From the NCBI RefSeq assembly GCF_007829835.1, contig NZ_VIWP01000015.1:1-64000 (forward strand): a DNA stretch of 64,000 nt, in the 5' to 3' direction. Position 1 is the stretch's first letter. Each line of letters opens with the position of its first letter. This DNA is from Neorhizobium alkalisoli. Its GTDB lineage: Bacteria > Pseudomonadota > Alphaproteobacteria > Rhizobiales > Rhizobiaceae. This document shows positions 44,729-54,617 of this stretch, piece after piece. The translations under genes and the position numbers were made by a program. Below the pieces are notes generated by a model, which was not told the DNA's origin, did not search any database, and was given only the letters and a program-made list of their open reading frames with translations.

Positions 44729-46801
44729 ATGGATGACAATAACGACCTTTTCGCCGGGCAGCCCGAAGTAACACGGGCGGCTCAGGATGATGCCACGACC
44801 AAGACGACCGTTCCGGAAACCGTAAAGGCCGAGCCGTCGACGCCGCGTCCCGTCCCGCAGCCCCAGGCTGGCGGTGACGATTACGGTGCGTCCTCGATCC
44901 GCGTTCTCGAAGGACTCGAGCCGGTGCGCATGCGTCCCGGCATGTATATCGGCGGCACCGACGAGAAGGCGTTGCATCACCTGTTCGCCGAAGTCATCGA
45001 CAACTCGATGGACGAAGCGGTGGCCGGTCACGCCAACTTCATCGAAGTGCATCTGGATGCGGAAGGCGTTCTTTCCGTGACCGATAACGGCCGCGGTATT
45101 CCGGTGGAAAACCACCCGCAGGTTCCGGGCAGGTCGACGCTCGAAGTGATCATGACCAAGCTGCATGCCGGCGGCAAGTTCGACGGCAAGGCATACGAGA
45201 CCTCCGGCGGTCTGCACGGCGTCGGCATTTCGGTTGTCAACGCCCTGTCCGACATCCTCGAAGTGGAAGTCGCCCGCAACAAGAAGCTTTATCGCCAGCG
45301 GTTTTCGCGCGGGCTTCCGCTGGGTGGATTGGAAGAACTCGGCGACGTCCACAATCGCCGTGGTACCAAGGTCCGTTTCCATCCCGACCCGCAGATCTTT
45401 GGCGACCACGCCAAATTTGATGCCGGCCGCATCTTCCGCATGGCCCGGTCGAAAGCCTATCTGTTCGGCGGCGTCGAAATCCGCTGGAGCTGCGATCCGG
45501 GCGTTGTTCAGCCGGGCGGTGAAATCCCCGAAAAGGCGGTCTTCCATTTCCCCGGCGGTCTTAAGGATTATCTTGCTGCCACGCTCGGCAAGGATTTTAC
45601 CGTCACCCGCGAGATCTTCGCCGGCCGCACGGAAAAGACCGGTGGTCATGGCGCCATGGAATGGGCGATCACCTGGTATGGTGGCGATCCGCAGCTGCAT
45701 TCCTATTGCAACACGATCCCGACCCCCGAAGGCGGCACGCATGAAGCGGGTCTGCGCATCGCACTGACCAAGGGCCTCAAGAATTACGCCGAACTGACGC
45801 AGAACAAGCGCGCCAAGGACATCACCACCGACGACGTGATGATCTCGGCCGTCGGCATGCTCTCGGTCTTCATCCGCGAACCGGAATTCGTCGGCCAGAC
45901 GAAGGACAAGCTGGCCACCGTCGAAGCCCAGCGCATCGTCGAAAACGTGCTGCGCGATCCGTTCGACCACTATCTCGCCGGCAATCCGGCGGAAGCGGCC
46001 AAGCTTCTCGAATGGGTGATCGAGCGCGCCGAAGAGCGCCTTCGCCGCCGCAAGGAAAAGGAAGTCAACCGCAAGACGGCCGTGCGTAAGCTGCGCCTGC
46101 CCGGCAAGCTGGCGGACTGCTCGCAGAACACGGCCGAAGGCGCCGAACTCTTCATCGTCGAAGGTGATTCGGCAGGTGGCTCTGCAAAACAGGGGCGCAA
46201 CCGCGCCAATCAGGCGATCCTTCCGCTGCGCGGCAAGATTTTGAACGTCGGTTCGGCAAGCCGTGAAAAGCTGTCTGCCAACCAGCAGATCACCGATCTC
46301 GTCCAGGCGCTCGGCTGCGGCACCCGCACCAAGTACCGTGAAGAGGATCTCCGCTACGAGCGCGTCATCATCATGACCGATGCCGACGTCGACGGCGCGC
46401 ACATCGCTTCACTGCTGATCACCTTCTTCTATCAGGAAATGCCGGAGCTCATCCGCGGCAGCCATCTCTATCTCGCCGTGCCGCCGCTCTACGTACTGCG
46501 CCAGGGTGCCAAGTCGGTCTATGCGCGTGACGATGCACATCGTGCTGAACTGATGGAAACGGTGTTCAAGGGCAAGAAGGTCGAAGTCGGCCGCTTCAAA
46601 GGCCTTGGCGAAATGATGCCGGCGCAGCTCAAGGAAACCACGATGGATCCTGCGCATCGCACGCTACTGCGCGTGCTGATCGACGAGGTCGATTTCGAGG
46701 GTACCCGCGAAGCCGTCGACAATTTGATGGGCACCAAGCCGGAAGCCCGCTTCCGCTTCATCCAGGATCGTGCGGCCTTCGCAGAAAATCTGGATATCTG
46801 A
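44729..46801 (+). CDS. parE: DNA topoisomerase IV subunit B
   Basis: This GHKL ATPase subunit of topoisomerase IV shows VRMRPGMYIGGTDEKALHH, EVIDNSMDEAVAGHA, VTDNGRGIPVENHP, GGLHGVGISVVNALS and the TOPRIM part ELFIVEGDSAGGSAKQGRN, ending with FRFIQDRAAF. The start is uncertain: ATG 44678 or 44729 (MDDNNDLFAG). I chose 44729 because related proteins begin with a similar sequence. Confidence 0.95.
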   Translation: MDDNNDLFAGQPEVTRAAQDDATTKTTVPETVKAEPSTPRPVPQPQAGGDDYGASSIRVLEGLEPVRMRPGMYIGGTDEKALHHLFAEVIDNSMDEAVAGHANFIEVHLDAEGVLSVTDNGRGIPVENHPQVPGRSTLEVIMTKLHAGGKFDGKAYETSGGLHGVGISVVNALSDILEVEVARNKKLYRQRFSRGLPLGGLEELGDVHNRRGTKVRFHPDPQIFGDHAKFDAGRIFRMARSKAYLFGGVEIRWSCDPGVVQPGGEIPEKAVFHFPGGLKDYLAATLGKDFTVTREIFAGRTEKTGGHGAMEWAITWYGGDPQLHSYCNTIPTPEGGTHEAGLRIALTKGLKNYAELTQNKRAKDITTDDVMISAVGMLSVFIREPEFVGQTKDKLATVEAQRIVENVLRDPFDHYLAGNPAEAAKLLEWVIERAEERLRRRKEKEVNRKTAVRKLRLPGKLADCSQNTAEGAELFIVEGDSAGGSAKQGRNRANQAILPLRGKILNVGSASREKLSANQQITDLVQALGCGTRTKYREEDLRYERVIIMTDADVDGAHIASLLITFFYQEMPELIRGSHLYLAVPPLYVLRQGAKSVYARDDAHRAELMETVFKGKKVEVGRFKGLGEMMPAQLKETTMDPAHRTLLRVLIDEVDFEGTREAVDNLMGTKPEARFRFIQDRAAFAENLDI

Positions 46802-46846
46802 CCCCTCGAAATTCAGGGGTAATGCGACCCTGAGTTTCAGGGTCGC
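46802..46846. terminator. Two small hairpins between convergent genes
   Basis: CCCCT ... AGGGG at 46802-46819 and GCGACCCTGA / TCAGGGTCGC at 46824-46846. There is no long T tract. They probably mark the end of parE and of the phytochrome gene. Confidence 0.55.
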
Positions 46847-49386
46847 GACAGAACCTTGTTCACGGCACCGATGATCGCCGTCACTTCATAAGGCTTGCGC
46901 ACGACGGGTGCGGAAAAGGTCGCCGGGATAACCGAGCGGTCGCTGTATCCGGTCGCAAAGATGAACGGCACATCGCGGCGCTGCAGTTCCTCGGCAATCG
47001 GCAGGGATGTGCTGGAACCGAGATTGACGTCGAGGATCGCCACATCCGGCGTGAAATCCTTCAGGCGTCGAAGAGCATCCGATACCGATGGCGAGGTGAC
47101 GACCTTCTGGATGCCCTCGTCCGCAAGCATGGCTTCCACATCCGCGGCGATCAGCATCTGGTCTTCGACCAGCAGGATTTCCAGTTCCGAAAGCTTTTGC
47201 GCCTCGTCGTGACGATTTGCGGCAGCGCCCGAGAGAGGGTTCTCGCTGGATTGCGATGGATCCTCTTCCGCCTGAATGTGGCGGGTCGGGATCAGGAAGG
47301 ATGCCCTGACACCTTCCGGCGGGTACTCAACCGACGCAGTCCCGTCGAGTTCGAAGGGAATGCTGCGCCCGATCAGGACGCTGCCGAAACCGGCGCGTGT
47401 CGGAGGACGCGTTGTCGGTCCGCCAGTCTCCGTCCACAACAGGTCGCAATCGCCATTGCCGAGCCGCTGCCATTCGATTTCCAGCCGGCCGTCAGCGGCG
47501 GACAACGCGCCATATTTGGCGGCATTGGTCGACATTTCGTGCAGGACCAGCGCCATTACCGAAAAGGCACGGCTGTCGAGCCAGATGCGCGGACCGTTCA
47601 AGGCGATCGTCCGCGATCCTTCCATATAAGGACGCAGTTCCGCTTCCAGAAGGTCGGATAGAATACCGCCCTCGCCGCTGCGCACGACCTGGTCATGAGC
47701 AAAGGCAAGAGCCTGGATGCGGCCCTTGAGCGAGCCGACATAATCGGAAATCGGACGCGAATCGTCGACCGGGTGTCCAACGAGTGCCTTGATCACCGAC
47801 AGGATGTTCTTGACCCGGTGGTTCAGCTCCTCGTTCAGCATCCGCTGGCGGACATCTGCCTTGCCCCGCTCGTCCGCGAGCAGTTCGTTATGGTGTAGGA
47901 CGATTTCCACCAGCATGGCGCGGATTGCGTCGGCGATTTCCAGATCGCTATCGGTCCATGGCTGTGCCTTCAGCCGCACAAGCTCCTTCCAGATCGCAAA
48001 ACTCTTGCGCGGGGTCAGGCGATCACCGAGCGGGCCGATCTGATACTGCTTGTCAGGGTTCCCGGCCCATTCGAGGGTCTGAACCATTTCGCGGCGGAAA
48101 AAGAAAAGATAATCCCTCGGCCGCTGTGAAAGCGGTATGGCGAGCACGCCGCAGGCATCGTCGGGCGATATGCCGGACTGCGGAAGCGACCGGGACAATT
48201 CAGCTGTGGACCAGACCCGTCCGCTTGCAACGCCGCCGACGAGTTCCGCCAGCTCGCCTGCGAGATATTGTGGCGGCACTGTTCCCTCGCCCGCCCATAC
48301 GCCATCGAGCCAGAGCCCGACGCCATCACAGGGCAGCATACCGCCAAAATCCTGGAGCGAATTGCGAAGCAGGCTGCTGATATCGCTATGGCTCGAGGCC
48401 ACCTGCAGGAAACGGTCAAGCGAGCGACGTGCCTGGCTCGATGCCTCGACGAGCTGCCGCTGCTTCAGCGCGCTCAGATGCAGCGAGAAGAATTCCCCAA
48501 AGGTTTCCGCCGCGACGCGCTGCGGCATCGAAAGTGCCTTGGGCGAATAATGGTGGCAGGCGATCAGCCCCCATAATTCGCCATCCACGATGATCGAGAC
48601 CGACATCGAGGCTGCGACGCCCATGTTGCGCAGATATTCGCAATGGACCGGCGAGACGCTGCGCAGATGCGCGAAGGAGAGATCGACGGGCCTGCCATTC
48701 TCACCGAGCTGCGGAGCGAGGGCGACGCGCTCATTGTCCACATTCGAAATCACGCGGATCGTGTTTTTAACGTAGAGCGCACGCGCCTGTTTCGGAATGT
48801 CGGCCGCCGGGAAATACTGGCCCTTGAAGCTTTCGAGATCCCGGCGCTTGTATTCGCTGATGACCTTGCCCGACCCTTCCTGCTCGAAACGGTAGATCAT
48901 GATCCGGTCATAACCGAGCATGGCGAACATCAGCCGGGCCGCATTTTCGATCAGCCGATCGATGCTGTTCATGTTGCGGATACGGCTGATCAGCATGCGC
49001 GCCACTTCGAGCGGCTGATCGGCTTCCGTCGAAGCCGGCTCGAATTCGATGATCACCTTGTCATCGTAGCGATGGATGGCGATATCGAAAGCCTTGCCCG
49101 AAGAGACCTGCAGCGCGTGGCGCAATGCCGGCCGTGCCGGATCGTCCGAAGTCGCCAGAGCGTTGCGCAAAGAATGGGCCGCCTCGCCGCCGACGAGATC
49201 CTCAAGCCGTCCGCCGTTGATTTCTCTATCGAAACCAAGCATCGAGGCGGTATTGGCGGAATGGTGCAGAATGACGGCGCCTGCAAGGTCGCAGACGACC
49301 AGGCACCCATGCGGCTGGATACTTCCGGGAATATGGATGGGTTCACGGTCGCAATTGGTGAGATCGACCGCATCCGCATTGGGCAT
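46837..49386 (-). CDS. Bacteriophytochrome histidine kinase with receiver domain
   Basis: This 849-residue red/far-red light sensor has a PAS-GAF-PHY core with the biliverdin cysteine in LTNCDREPIHIPGSIQPHG near residue 13 and the PxSDIP-like loop FPAADIPKQARALY. An HWE-type kinase follows (EELNHRVKNILSVIKALV, GFGSVLIGRSIPFELDG), then a C-terminal receiver (LEILLVEDQMLIAADVE, DVAILDVNLGSS). Start 49386 (MPNADAVD) is preferred over the longer frame to 49419. A hybrid with its own receiver suggests self-contained signalling. Confidence 0.92.
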   Translation of the reverse strand: MPNADAVDLTNCDREPIHIPGSIQPHGCLVVCDLAGAVILHHSANTASMLGFDREINGGRLEDLVGGEAAHSLRNALATSDDPARPALRHALQVSSGKAFDIAIHRYDDKVIIEFEPASTEADQPLEVARMLISRIRNMNSIDRLIENAARLMFAMLGYDRIMIYRFEQEGSGKVISEYKRRDLESFKGQYFPAADIPKQARALYVKNTIRVISNVDNERVALAPQLGENGRPVDLSFAHLRSVSPVHCEYLRNMGVAASMSVSIIVDGELWGLIACHHYSPKALSMPQRVAAETFGEFFSLHLSALKQRQLVEASSQARRSLDRFLQVASSHSDISSLLRNSLQDFGGMLPCDGVGLWLDGVWAGEGTVPPQYLAGELAELVGGVASGRVWSTAELSRSLPQSGISPDDACGVLAIPLSQRPRDYLFFFRREMVQTLEWAGNPDKQYQIGPLGDRLTPRKSFAIWKELVRLKAQPWTDSDLEIADAIRAMLVEIVLHHNELLADERGKADVRQRMLNEELNHRVKNILSVIKALVGHPVDDSRPISDYVGSLKGRIQALAFAHDQVVRSGEGGILSDLLEAELRPYMEGSRTIALNGPRIWLDSRAFSVMALVLHEMSTNAAKYGALSAADGRLEIEWQRLGNGDCDLLWTETGGPTTRPPTRAGFGSVLIGRSIPFELDGTASVEYPPEGVRASFLIPTRHIQAEEDPSQSSENPLSGAAANRHDEAQKLSELEILLVEDQMLIAADVEAMLADEGIQKVVTSPSVSDALRRLKDFTPDVAILDVNLGSSTSLPIAEELQRRDVPFIFATGYSDRSVIPATFSAPVVRKPYEVTAIIGAVNKVLSRP

Positions 49387-49659
49387 CACTTGGATCCTTC
49401 GGGTTGCGCACTTCAACAAAGATAGGCGCGAACCTGTTCATTCAATTGACCTCTAACGAAATAAGGCCCGTCAAGAAAGGTGAATTTTTGTCGAGAGGCG
49501 TTTGCGCAACGCAGATAGAAATAGGGAGTTTCATATTTCTATCGTATCCAGCTTGTAGGGCAGACAAGTAACGGGCCGTTTAGCCGACTGCTATTATGCT
49601 TGCAGCCATGGGATCGATATACCATATCTGGACGACAAAGATTGGGAGCGGCAGCAGAC

Positions 49660-50877
49660 GTGAGTATCAATAGCGATCGTGACGGAAAAAAAGAGCCGCG
49701 CTGGCTTGGGCCGGTGGCGCCGAGCAGGATCGCTCTCATTCCGCCGATTTCCGCCGCACGCTGGCTGCTGGTCCTTGTGGCCGCGGCGGCCATCTATTTC
49801 TTCCACGGTTTTCTCGTCCCGGTCCTCGCAGCGCTGGTGATCGGCTTTGCAAGCTGGCCGCTTTACAAGAAACTGCTGTACCGCACCGGTGGCAATACGA
49901 CGATCGGCGCGACGCTCGCGATCATCTTCATCCTGATCTTCCTGATCGTGCCGATCGGCATTGCCATCAGCTATACGATCGGTGAAGTCCGCCAGTGGAT
50001 CATCTGGGCAGCCGAGGTCAACCGTTTTGGCGCACCGCCACCGGCCTGGATAACCGCTCTTCCGTGGGCCGGTGAGTGGCTGGGCGTGCAGTGGGCGCGC
50101 CATGTCGGGTCTCCCGGTTCGATCGGCGAACTTGTTCAGCTCGTCAGCGGCGCCAATATCGGCAATATCTATCGTGCCGTGATCGCTGCTGGGGATGGCG
50201 CATTCCACGTTCTCCTCACCATGCTGTTCATGCTGATCGCGCTGTTCTTCGTCTACCGCGACGGCGCTGCATTCACCACGCAGCTGGACCTGCTCGGCGA
50301 ACGTATACTGCCGACCCGCTGGGAACGCATCTCGCGCGTCGTGCCGGCAACGATCAGTTCGACGGTCACCGGCATGACGCTGATTGCCATCGGCGAAGGC
50401 ATCGTACTCGGTATTGCCTACTGGATCGCCGGCGTCCCCTCGCCTGTTACGCTCGGTGTCATTACCGGCGTGATGGCGCTGATCCCTGGCGGCGCGCCGC
50501 TGTCGTTCACGCTGGTATCGGTCTATCTGGTTGCCAACGGCTCCTATGTTGCCGGTATTGCCCTGCTGACATGGGGTACGGTCGAACTTTTCATCGTCGA
50601 CAAGACAGTGCGGCCGCGCCTCGTCGGCGGCCCGATAAAGCTTCCCTTCCTTCCGACCTTCTTCGGCCTTGTCGGCGGGGTCAAGACGATGGGCTTCCTC
50701 GGGCTTTTCATTGGCCCGGTGCTGATGGCGCTGATCGTCTCGATCTGGCGCGAATGGATCCGCGAGGTCAAAATGGCTGAAACCGTGCAGCAGGATGGCG
50801 ACCCCAGCCAGACCATTCAGCCGCCGCCACAGCCCGGCTCCGAGCTGCCCTATGTCCGGAAAGCCTCCAATCCCTGA
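49660..50877 (+). CDS. AI-2E family transporter
   Basis: This 405-residue membrane protein has about eight spans and the family's C-terminal block (GVPSPVTLGVITGVMALIPG, LWxxV-type region and FFGLVGGVKTMGFLGLFIGPV). Start GTG 49660 is preceded by a weak GGGAG ribosome site; upstream codons have no family support. The substrate is uncertain despite the family name. Confidence 0.88.
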   Translation: MSINSDRDGKKEPRWLGPVAPSRIALIPPISAARWLLVLVAAAAIYFFHGFLVPVLAALVIGFASWPLYKKLLYRTGGNTTIGATLAIIFILIFLIVPIGIAISYTIGEVRQWIIWAAEVNRFGAPPPAWITALPWAGEWLGVQWARHVGSPGSIGELVQLVSGANIGNIYRAVIAAGDGAFHVLLTMLFMLIALFFVYRDGAAFTTQLDLLGERILPTRWERISRVVPATISSTVTGMTLIAIGEGIVLGIAYWIAGVPSPVTLGVITGVMALIPGGAPLSFTLVSVYLVANGSYVAGIALLTWGTVELFIVDKTVRPRLVGGPIKLPFLPTFFGLVGGVKTMGFLGLFIGPVLMALIVSIWREWIREVKMAETVQQDGDPSQTIQPPPQPGSELPYVRKASNP

Positions 50878-50975
50878 AACACGCTGCCGCGAGAAATCGC
50901 AGCGCCGTGGATAACATGCCTTCGTCGCGTCACGATTGCCATCTCTAAGGCCTGAACAGGTTCAAGGAGAAATGC

Positions 50976-51422
50976 ATGAATTCCGCGCTGATCATCATGA
51001 CCATTCTCGGCTGCAATGACAGCGGAACGGATTGCCACTACATCGCCACCGTCAACCAGCGCTGGCCGACGATCGCGATGTGCGATTCGGTCTCGGAAAA
51101 GCAGCTGCCTTCCTATGCGAACCAGCCCTATCCGGTGATCATCGCCGTCTGCCAGAATCCGGAAACGATTGCCGGCAATCCGTCCGAGACGACCGAAAAG
51201 ACCGCTCAGGCACCCGCATCGGAACAGGCTCCTGCCCCGGTGCCGACGCCTGCGGACGGACAGGAAGTCAGTCAGGCCGAGAAGGAAACGCTGGCAGGCA
51301 GGGCAATCCAGCGCGTCCGCAATGTCCTGCCGACGACGGAAGGGGTCAAAACCCTGATGAACAAGCCCGTACGGCTGGTTGAGGACGGTTATTCCTGGGT
51401 CGCCCGGCGCGTCTCGAACTGA
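50976..51422 (+). CDS. Hypothetical protein with proline/alanine linker
   Basis: This 148-residue protein starts at ATG 50976 after AAGGAGA. The N-terminal 60 residues contain three or four cysteines (ILGCNDSGTDCHY, MCDSV), suggesting an exported domain, though the leader is short. Then comes a P/A/E-rich linker and a basic C-terminal helix (RVRNVLPTTEGVKTLM). Function is unknown. Confidence 0.6.
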   Translation: MNSALIIMTILGCNDSGTDCHYIATVNQRWPTIAMCDSVSEKQLPSYANQPYPVIIAVCQNPETIAGNPSETTEKTAQAPASEQAPAPVPTPADGQEVSQAEKETLAGRAIQRVRNVLPTTEGVKTLMNKPVRLVEDGYSWVARRVSN

Positions 51423-51427
51423 CGGCC

Positions 51428-52555
51428 TCAGGCGGCCAGGCAGACGTCGCTGGCATAGGCGCGAGCACGGGCCCTGATTTCCAGCCGGTTCAGTTTCTCG
51501 ATCATGTCCATCATCTCGGCGATGGATGCGCTTTCCTGCGCCTTTCTTGAGAAACGCTCGATCAGCATGGCGCAGATGTCGCCGGCACTTCTGTCGGCCG
51601 TGGCATCGCGCCAGAGAAACACCGCCTCGACGAAGACCAGGGCAATCTCTCGGCTAAGCCCGCAGGACAGGAAAAGGGCGCGGACGGCATGTTCACGCCC
51701 GGTGGCGAGGATCGGCCGCACACGCCGCTCTCCAAGCCCGGAAAGGCTGGAAACGGCGCAGGAGACGAAGTCCGCCTTGCCGGCGCAGAGCGCATGGATG
51801 AGAAAGGCTGGCGTCAGGCGGCCTGTGATGCGCAGATGTTCGACCAGCGACGGAATTTCGTCGGCACCGGCGTCGCTGGCAATCGCCACGGTCGCAGCCT
51901 CCTCCGCCTCGCGGCCCATATGGTCGAGCCTGCCGCCGCCGATCGCCGAACGAACCAGCCCGCTTGAGAGGATGGCGTCGGCGACATGGCGCACCAGCAT
52001 GTGGCGCGCGTCGGCCGGAAGGGTTTCGCGCTCGAGCAGAAGATTGCGGATCGTCATCTGCCGGCCGAATCGTTCGGCCATCCGGCGAAGCGACGAGCGG
52101 GTAATATCGGCAGTCGGGTTTTCGAGCAGAAGGACGATTTCGGTTTCGTCACCGATTTCAGCGATGGCGGCGGCCACACCACGTGTTACGCCGGGTCGCG
52201 AGGCAATCAGACCTCGTGTCACCTCGTCGCCGCGGCCGGCAAGATCGACCAGATCCGATTCGCTCAAAACCGGCGAGCAGGCGATGATCGTGCAGGCGAC
52301 TTCGGGCTGGTCTTCGGCAAGGGTCATGACTATGGCCCGCGGCGCGTCCGGCGACGTGCAGACGGCCTCTGCCAGCGCCAGCCTTACCCGCGGCGACGGA
52401 TCGTCGAGAAGGTAGGTCATCGCCAGACCGGCTGCCTTGCGTTCTTCGCCTCCCATCTGCGACTGCAGATAGGCTCTGGCCAGAGCATCGGCCGCCTTGG
52501 CGCGATCAGCCACTTTTGCTGTCTCCGCCCAACGAAGAAATGCCTGTACGATCAC
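51428..52555 (-). CDS. DUF2336 domain-containing protein
   Basis: This 375-residue all-helical HEAT-like repeat protein is typical of alphaproteobacteria. The N-terminus (VIVQAFLRWAETAKVADRAK) begins at GTG 52555, giving the usual length; an upstream ATG at 52606 adds a non-conserved leader. Repeats such as LLDDPSPRVRLALAEAV are visible. Function is unknown; relatives sit in signalling or cell-cycle contexts. Confidence 0.78.
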   Translation of the reverse strand: MIVQAFLRWAETAKVADRAKAADALARAYLQSQMGGEERKAAGLAMTYLLDDPSPRVRLALAEAVCTSPDAPRAIVMTLAEDQPEVACTIIACSPVLSESDLVDLAGRGDEVTRGLIASRPGVTRGVAAAIAEIGDETEIVLLLENPTADITRSSLRRMAERFGRQMTIRNLLLERETLPADARHMLVRHVADAILSSGLVRSAIGGGRLDHMGREAEEAATVAIASDAGADEIPSLVEHLRITGRLTPAFLIHALCAGKADFVSCAVSSLSGLGERRVRPILATGREHAVRALFLSCGLSREIALVFVEAVFLWRDATADRSAGDICAMLIERFSRKAQESASIAEMMDMIEKLNRLEIRARARAYASDVCLAA

Positions 52556-52663
52556 GACGCGCCTCGGTAATACACCGCAATTCCCCCTGGAACCGCTCAA
52601 GGTCACGCTAGGGGTAAAAAGTTTAAGATTGGTTCACCATGTTTGCTAACCAGGCCCGGTGAC

Positions 52664-53308
52664 ATGATGATGCGCTCCTTCCTCCTCCCTGGAGCCATTC
52701 CGGACATGATTCCAGCAGCAGCCGCCGACTGGCTGGTCATCGATATTATCCGTTTTTCCGAAATGATTGCCGTCCAAGCTGAGTCGGCCGAGTCGCTCGC
52801 CAAGGAACCAATTGGTCTCGCCGCCCTGTTGCCGCCAATTGCCTCTCCCCGAATGGAAGAGTCGCTGGTCGCTGCATTGCGGCTGCGGGCAACGATGGTG
52901 GTTCTGTCCGGAACGGAAGGGTGTGCCGATATCCAGCGGCTGGACATGCTGCTGCGGCTCGAAGAAGCGCGACTCGGCCTGGCCGACGGCAGCACTGGCA
53001 TTGCGGCGCTCCTCAATGCGGGCGGAGTGCTGCAGGCCAGAAACATGCACCAATGGAGCCGCCGCCTTCGTGCCGTCGGTCTCGATCTTGAGGAAACAGC
53101 GTTTTCGGCTGAGTCGGAAACTGTCAGCTTTGCACGGGCGCAGATTGCTCTTGGTGCAAAAGCGGCGGGAATAGTCGCGATCGGCACCGGGCGCCCTGCC
53201 CGGCCCGAGGATTTTCAAGCGCAATGCATCGCCGCGCGTGAAAACGGTTTTAGCGGCATGTTTGTCCGCGACCTCGAGCAAACCGAGATCGCCAACGTCA
53301 TTTTCTGA
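52664..53308 (+). CDS. HpcH/HpaI-like aldolase family protein
   Basis: This 214-residue protein resembles the TIM-barrel CitE/HpcH fold: MRSFLLPGAIPDMIPAA at the start, IQRLDMLLRLEEARLGLADG and ALLNAGGVLQARN. An acidic metal-binding pair is not obvious, so it may be a degenerate member. The start is among three consecutive ATGs. Confidence 0.62.
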   Translation: MMMRSFLLPGAIPDMIPAAAADWLVIDIIRFSEMIAVQAESAESLAKEPIGLAALLPPIASPRMEESLVAALRLRATMVVLSGTEGCADIQRLDMLLRLEEARLGLADGSTGIAALLNAGGVLQARNMHQWSRRLRAVGLDLEETAFSAESETVSFARAQIALGAKAAGIVAIGTGRPARPEDFQAQCIAARENGFSGMFVRDLEQTEIANVIF

Positions 53309-53321
53309 TGACCGGACCGAT

Positions 53322-53924
53322 TTATTTCGGCCGCGTCAGTTCGAACATCCCGAGCCCGGCATCCGCATAGTCGCGATATCCCATGCGCCCGATCGGGGCT
53401 GCGAGCGACATGTCGACTCGTCCGTTACGGATGATGTCTTCCCGAATATGAATGCCAACGACTTCACCGAATACCATGAAGGATGTCGAAAGCCCGCCAT
53501 CGATGCCCTTCGGCTGAATGACCTCCGTCAGCCTGCATTCGAGCGCTGTATAGGCTTCCTCGACGTAAGGTGCATCGACGATCTGCCCCATGGCAGGTGT
53601 GAGCCCGGCAAGCTCGAATTCGTTGACGCCATATTCGACCGAAGCTGATGAGGCGTTCATCTTGTCGGCGAGGTCACGGCTGACAAGACTCGCGGTGAAG
53701 ACACCCGTCTCCTCCACGTTGCGCAGGCTGTCCTTGCGGCCGGACGATGAAAACATCACCAGCTTGGGCTCATCCGAAACAATGTTGAAGAAGGAATAGG
53801 GCGAGAGGTTCAGCGAGCAGTCCCGCCCCTTCGTGCCTATCCAGCCGATCGGACGCGGCGCCACGATCGCCTTGAAAGGGTCGTGGCGCATGCCATGGGC
53901 ATTGTCGTCCGTCCGGTAGAACAT
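53322..53924 (-). CDS. Flavin reductase family protein
   Basis: This 200-residue FMN-binding split-barrel protein shows FKAIVAPRPIGWIGTKG, NLSPYSFFNIVSDEPKLVMFSS and the late GEVVGIHI. It overlaps the stop of the nitroreductase (ATGA), so the two flavoenzymes form an operon and may share reduced flavin. Confidence 0.9.
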   Translation of the reverse strand: MFYRTDDNAHGMRHDPFKAIVAPRPIGWIGTKGRDCSLNLSPYSFFNIVSDEPKLVMFSSSGRKDSLRNVEETGVFTASLVSRDLADKMNASSASVEYGVNEFELAGLTPAMGQIVDAPYVEEAYTALECRLTEVIQPKGIDGGLSTSFMVFGEVVGIHIREDIIRNGRVDMSLAAPIGRMGYRDYADAGLGMFELTRPK

Positions 53925-54511
53925 CAGGCTTGCTCCTCGCCTGCATAGGTGACGACGTCGGCAAGCTGCGGACGCGGCCGGTCCGGCGTCGGGAAATCGC
54001 TGGAGCCGATATGGACGAAGCCTGCAACCTTTTCGCCCGGCTTGATACCGAGTGCCGGGAAGACGCGTTCGTCATAGGCGATCCATTCGGTGCGCCAGTT
54101 GGCGACATAGCCCTGAGCATTGGCGGCCATGATCATGTTGAGGCAAACGGCGCCAGCAGACAGAACCTGCTCCCATTCCGGGATTTTTGCATGCGGTGCT
54201 GCCGTGCTGATGACGGCGACGACGAGAGGCGCGCGGGTGAAGCGGCCGAGTTCCACCTCGCGGGCAGTTTCGGTCATGTCGGGGTTGCTTTCGAGCGACA
54301 GTTTCAGGAACTGCTCGCCGAGTGTTTTTCTGACATCACCCCGATAGACAACAAGCCGCCAGGGCGCGATCTTGCCGTGGTCGGGAACACGCACCGATGA
54401 GGTGAGGATGGCTTCCAGTTCAGACTGGGACGGGCCCGGGTCCTTGATCTGTGCGACCGGCGTGGAATGCCTGTCCTTCAGGTAATCGGAGAGCGTGACG
54501 TTATTTTCCAT
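53924..54511 (-). CDS. Nitroreductase family protein
   Basis: This 195-residue FMN enzyme starts MENNVTLSDYLKDRHSTP. The N-terminal RHSTP motif, VPDHGKIAPWRLVVYRGD and AQGYVANWRTEWIAYD are typical. It overlaps and precedes the flavin reductase. Confidence 0.9.
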   Translation of the reverse strand: MENNVTLSDYLKDRHSTPVAQIKDPGPSQSELEAILTSSVRVPDHGKIAPWRLVVYRGDVRKTLGEQFLKLSLESNPDMTETAREVELGRFTRAPLVVAVISTAAPHAKIPEWEQVLSAGAVCLNMIMAANAQGYVANWRTEWIAYDERVFPALGIKPGEKVAGFVHIGSSDFPTPDRPRPQLADVVTYAGEEQA

Positions 54512-54617
54512 GGCTAAAGCTTCCATTCGCGGCTAGATGGTTGGAAGGTCTTGAAAATGCCCAAGCAGCGGTCTTCAAGTGGCCGTTCGCAAAACAAGAG
54601 TCAACGGTTTGCATCTC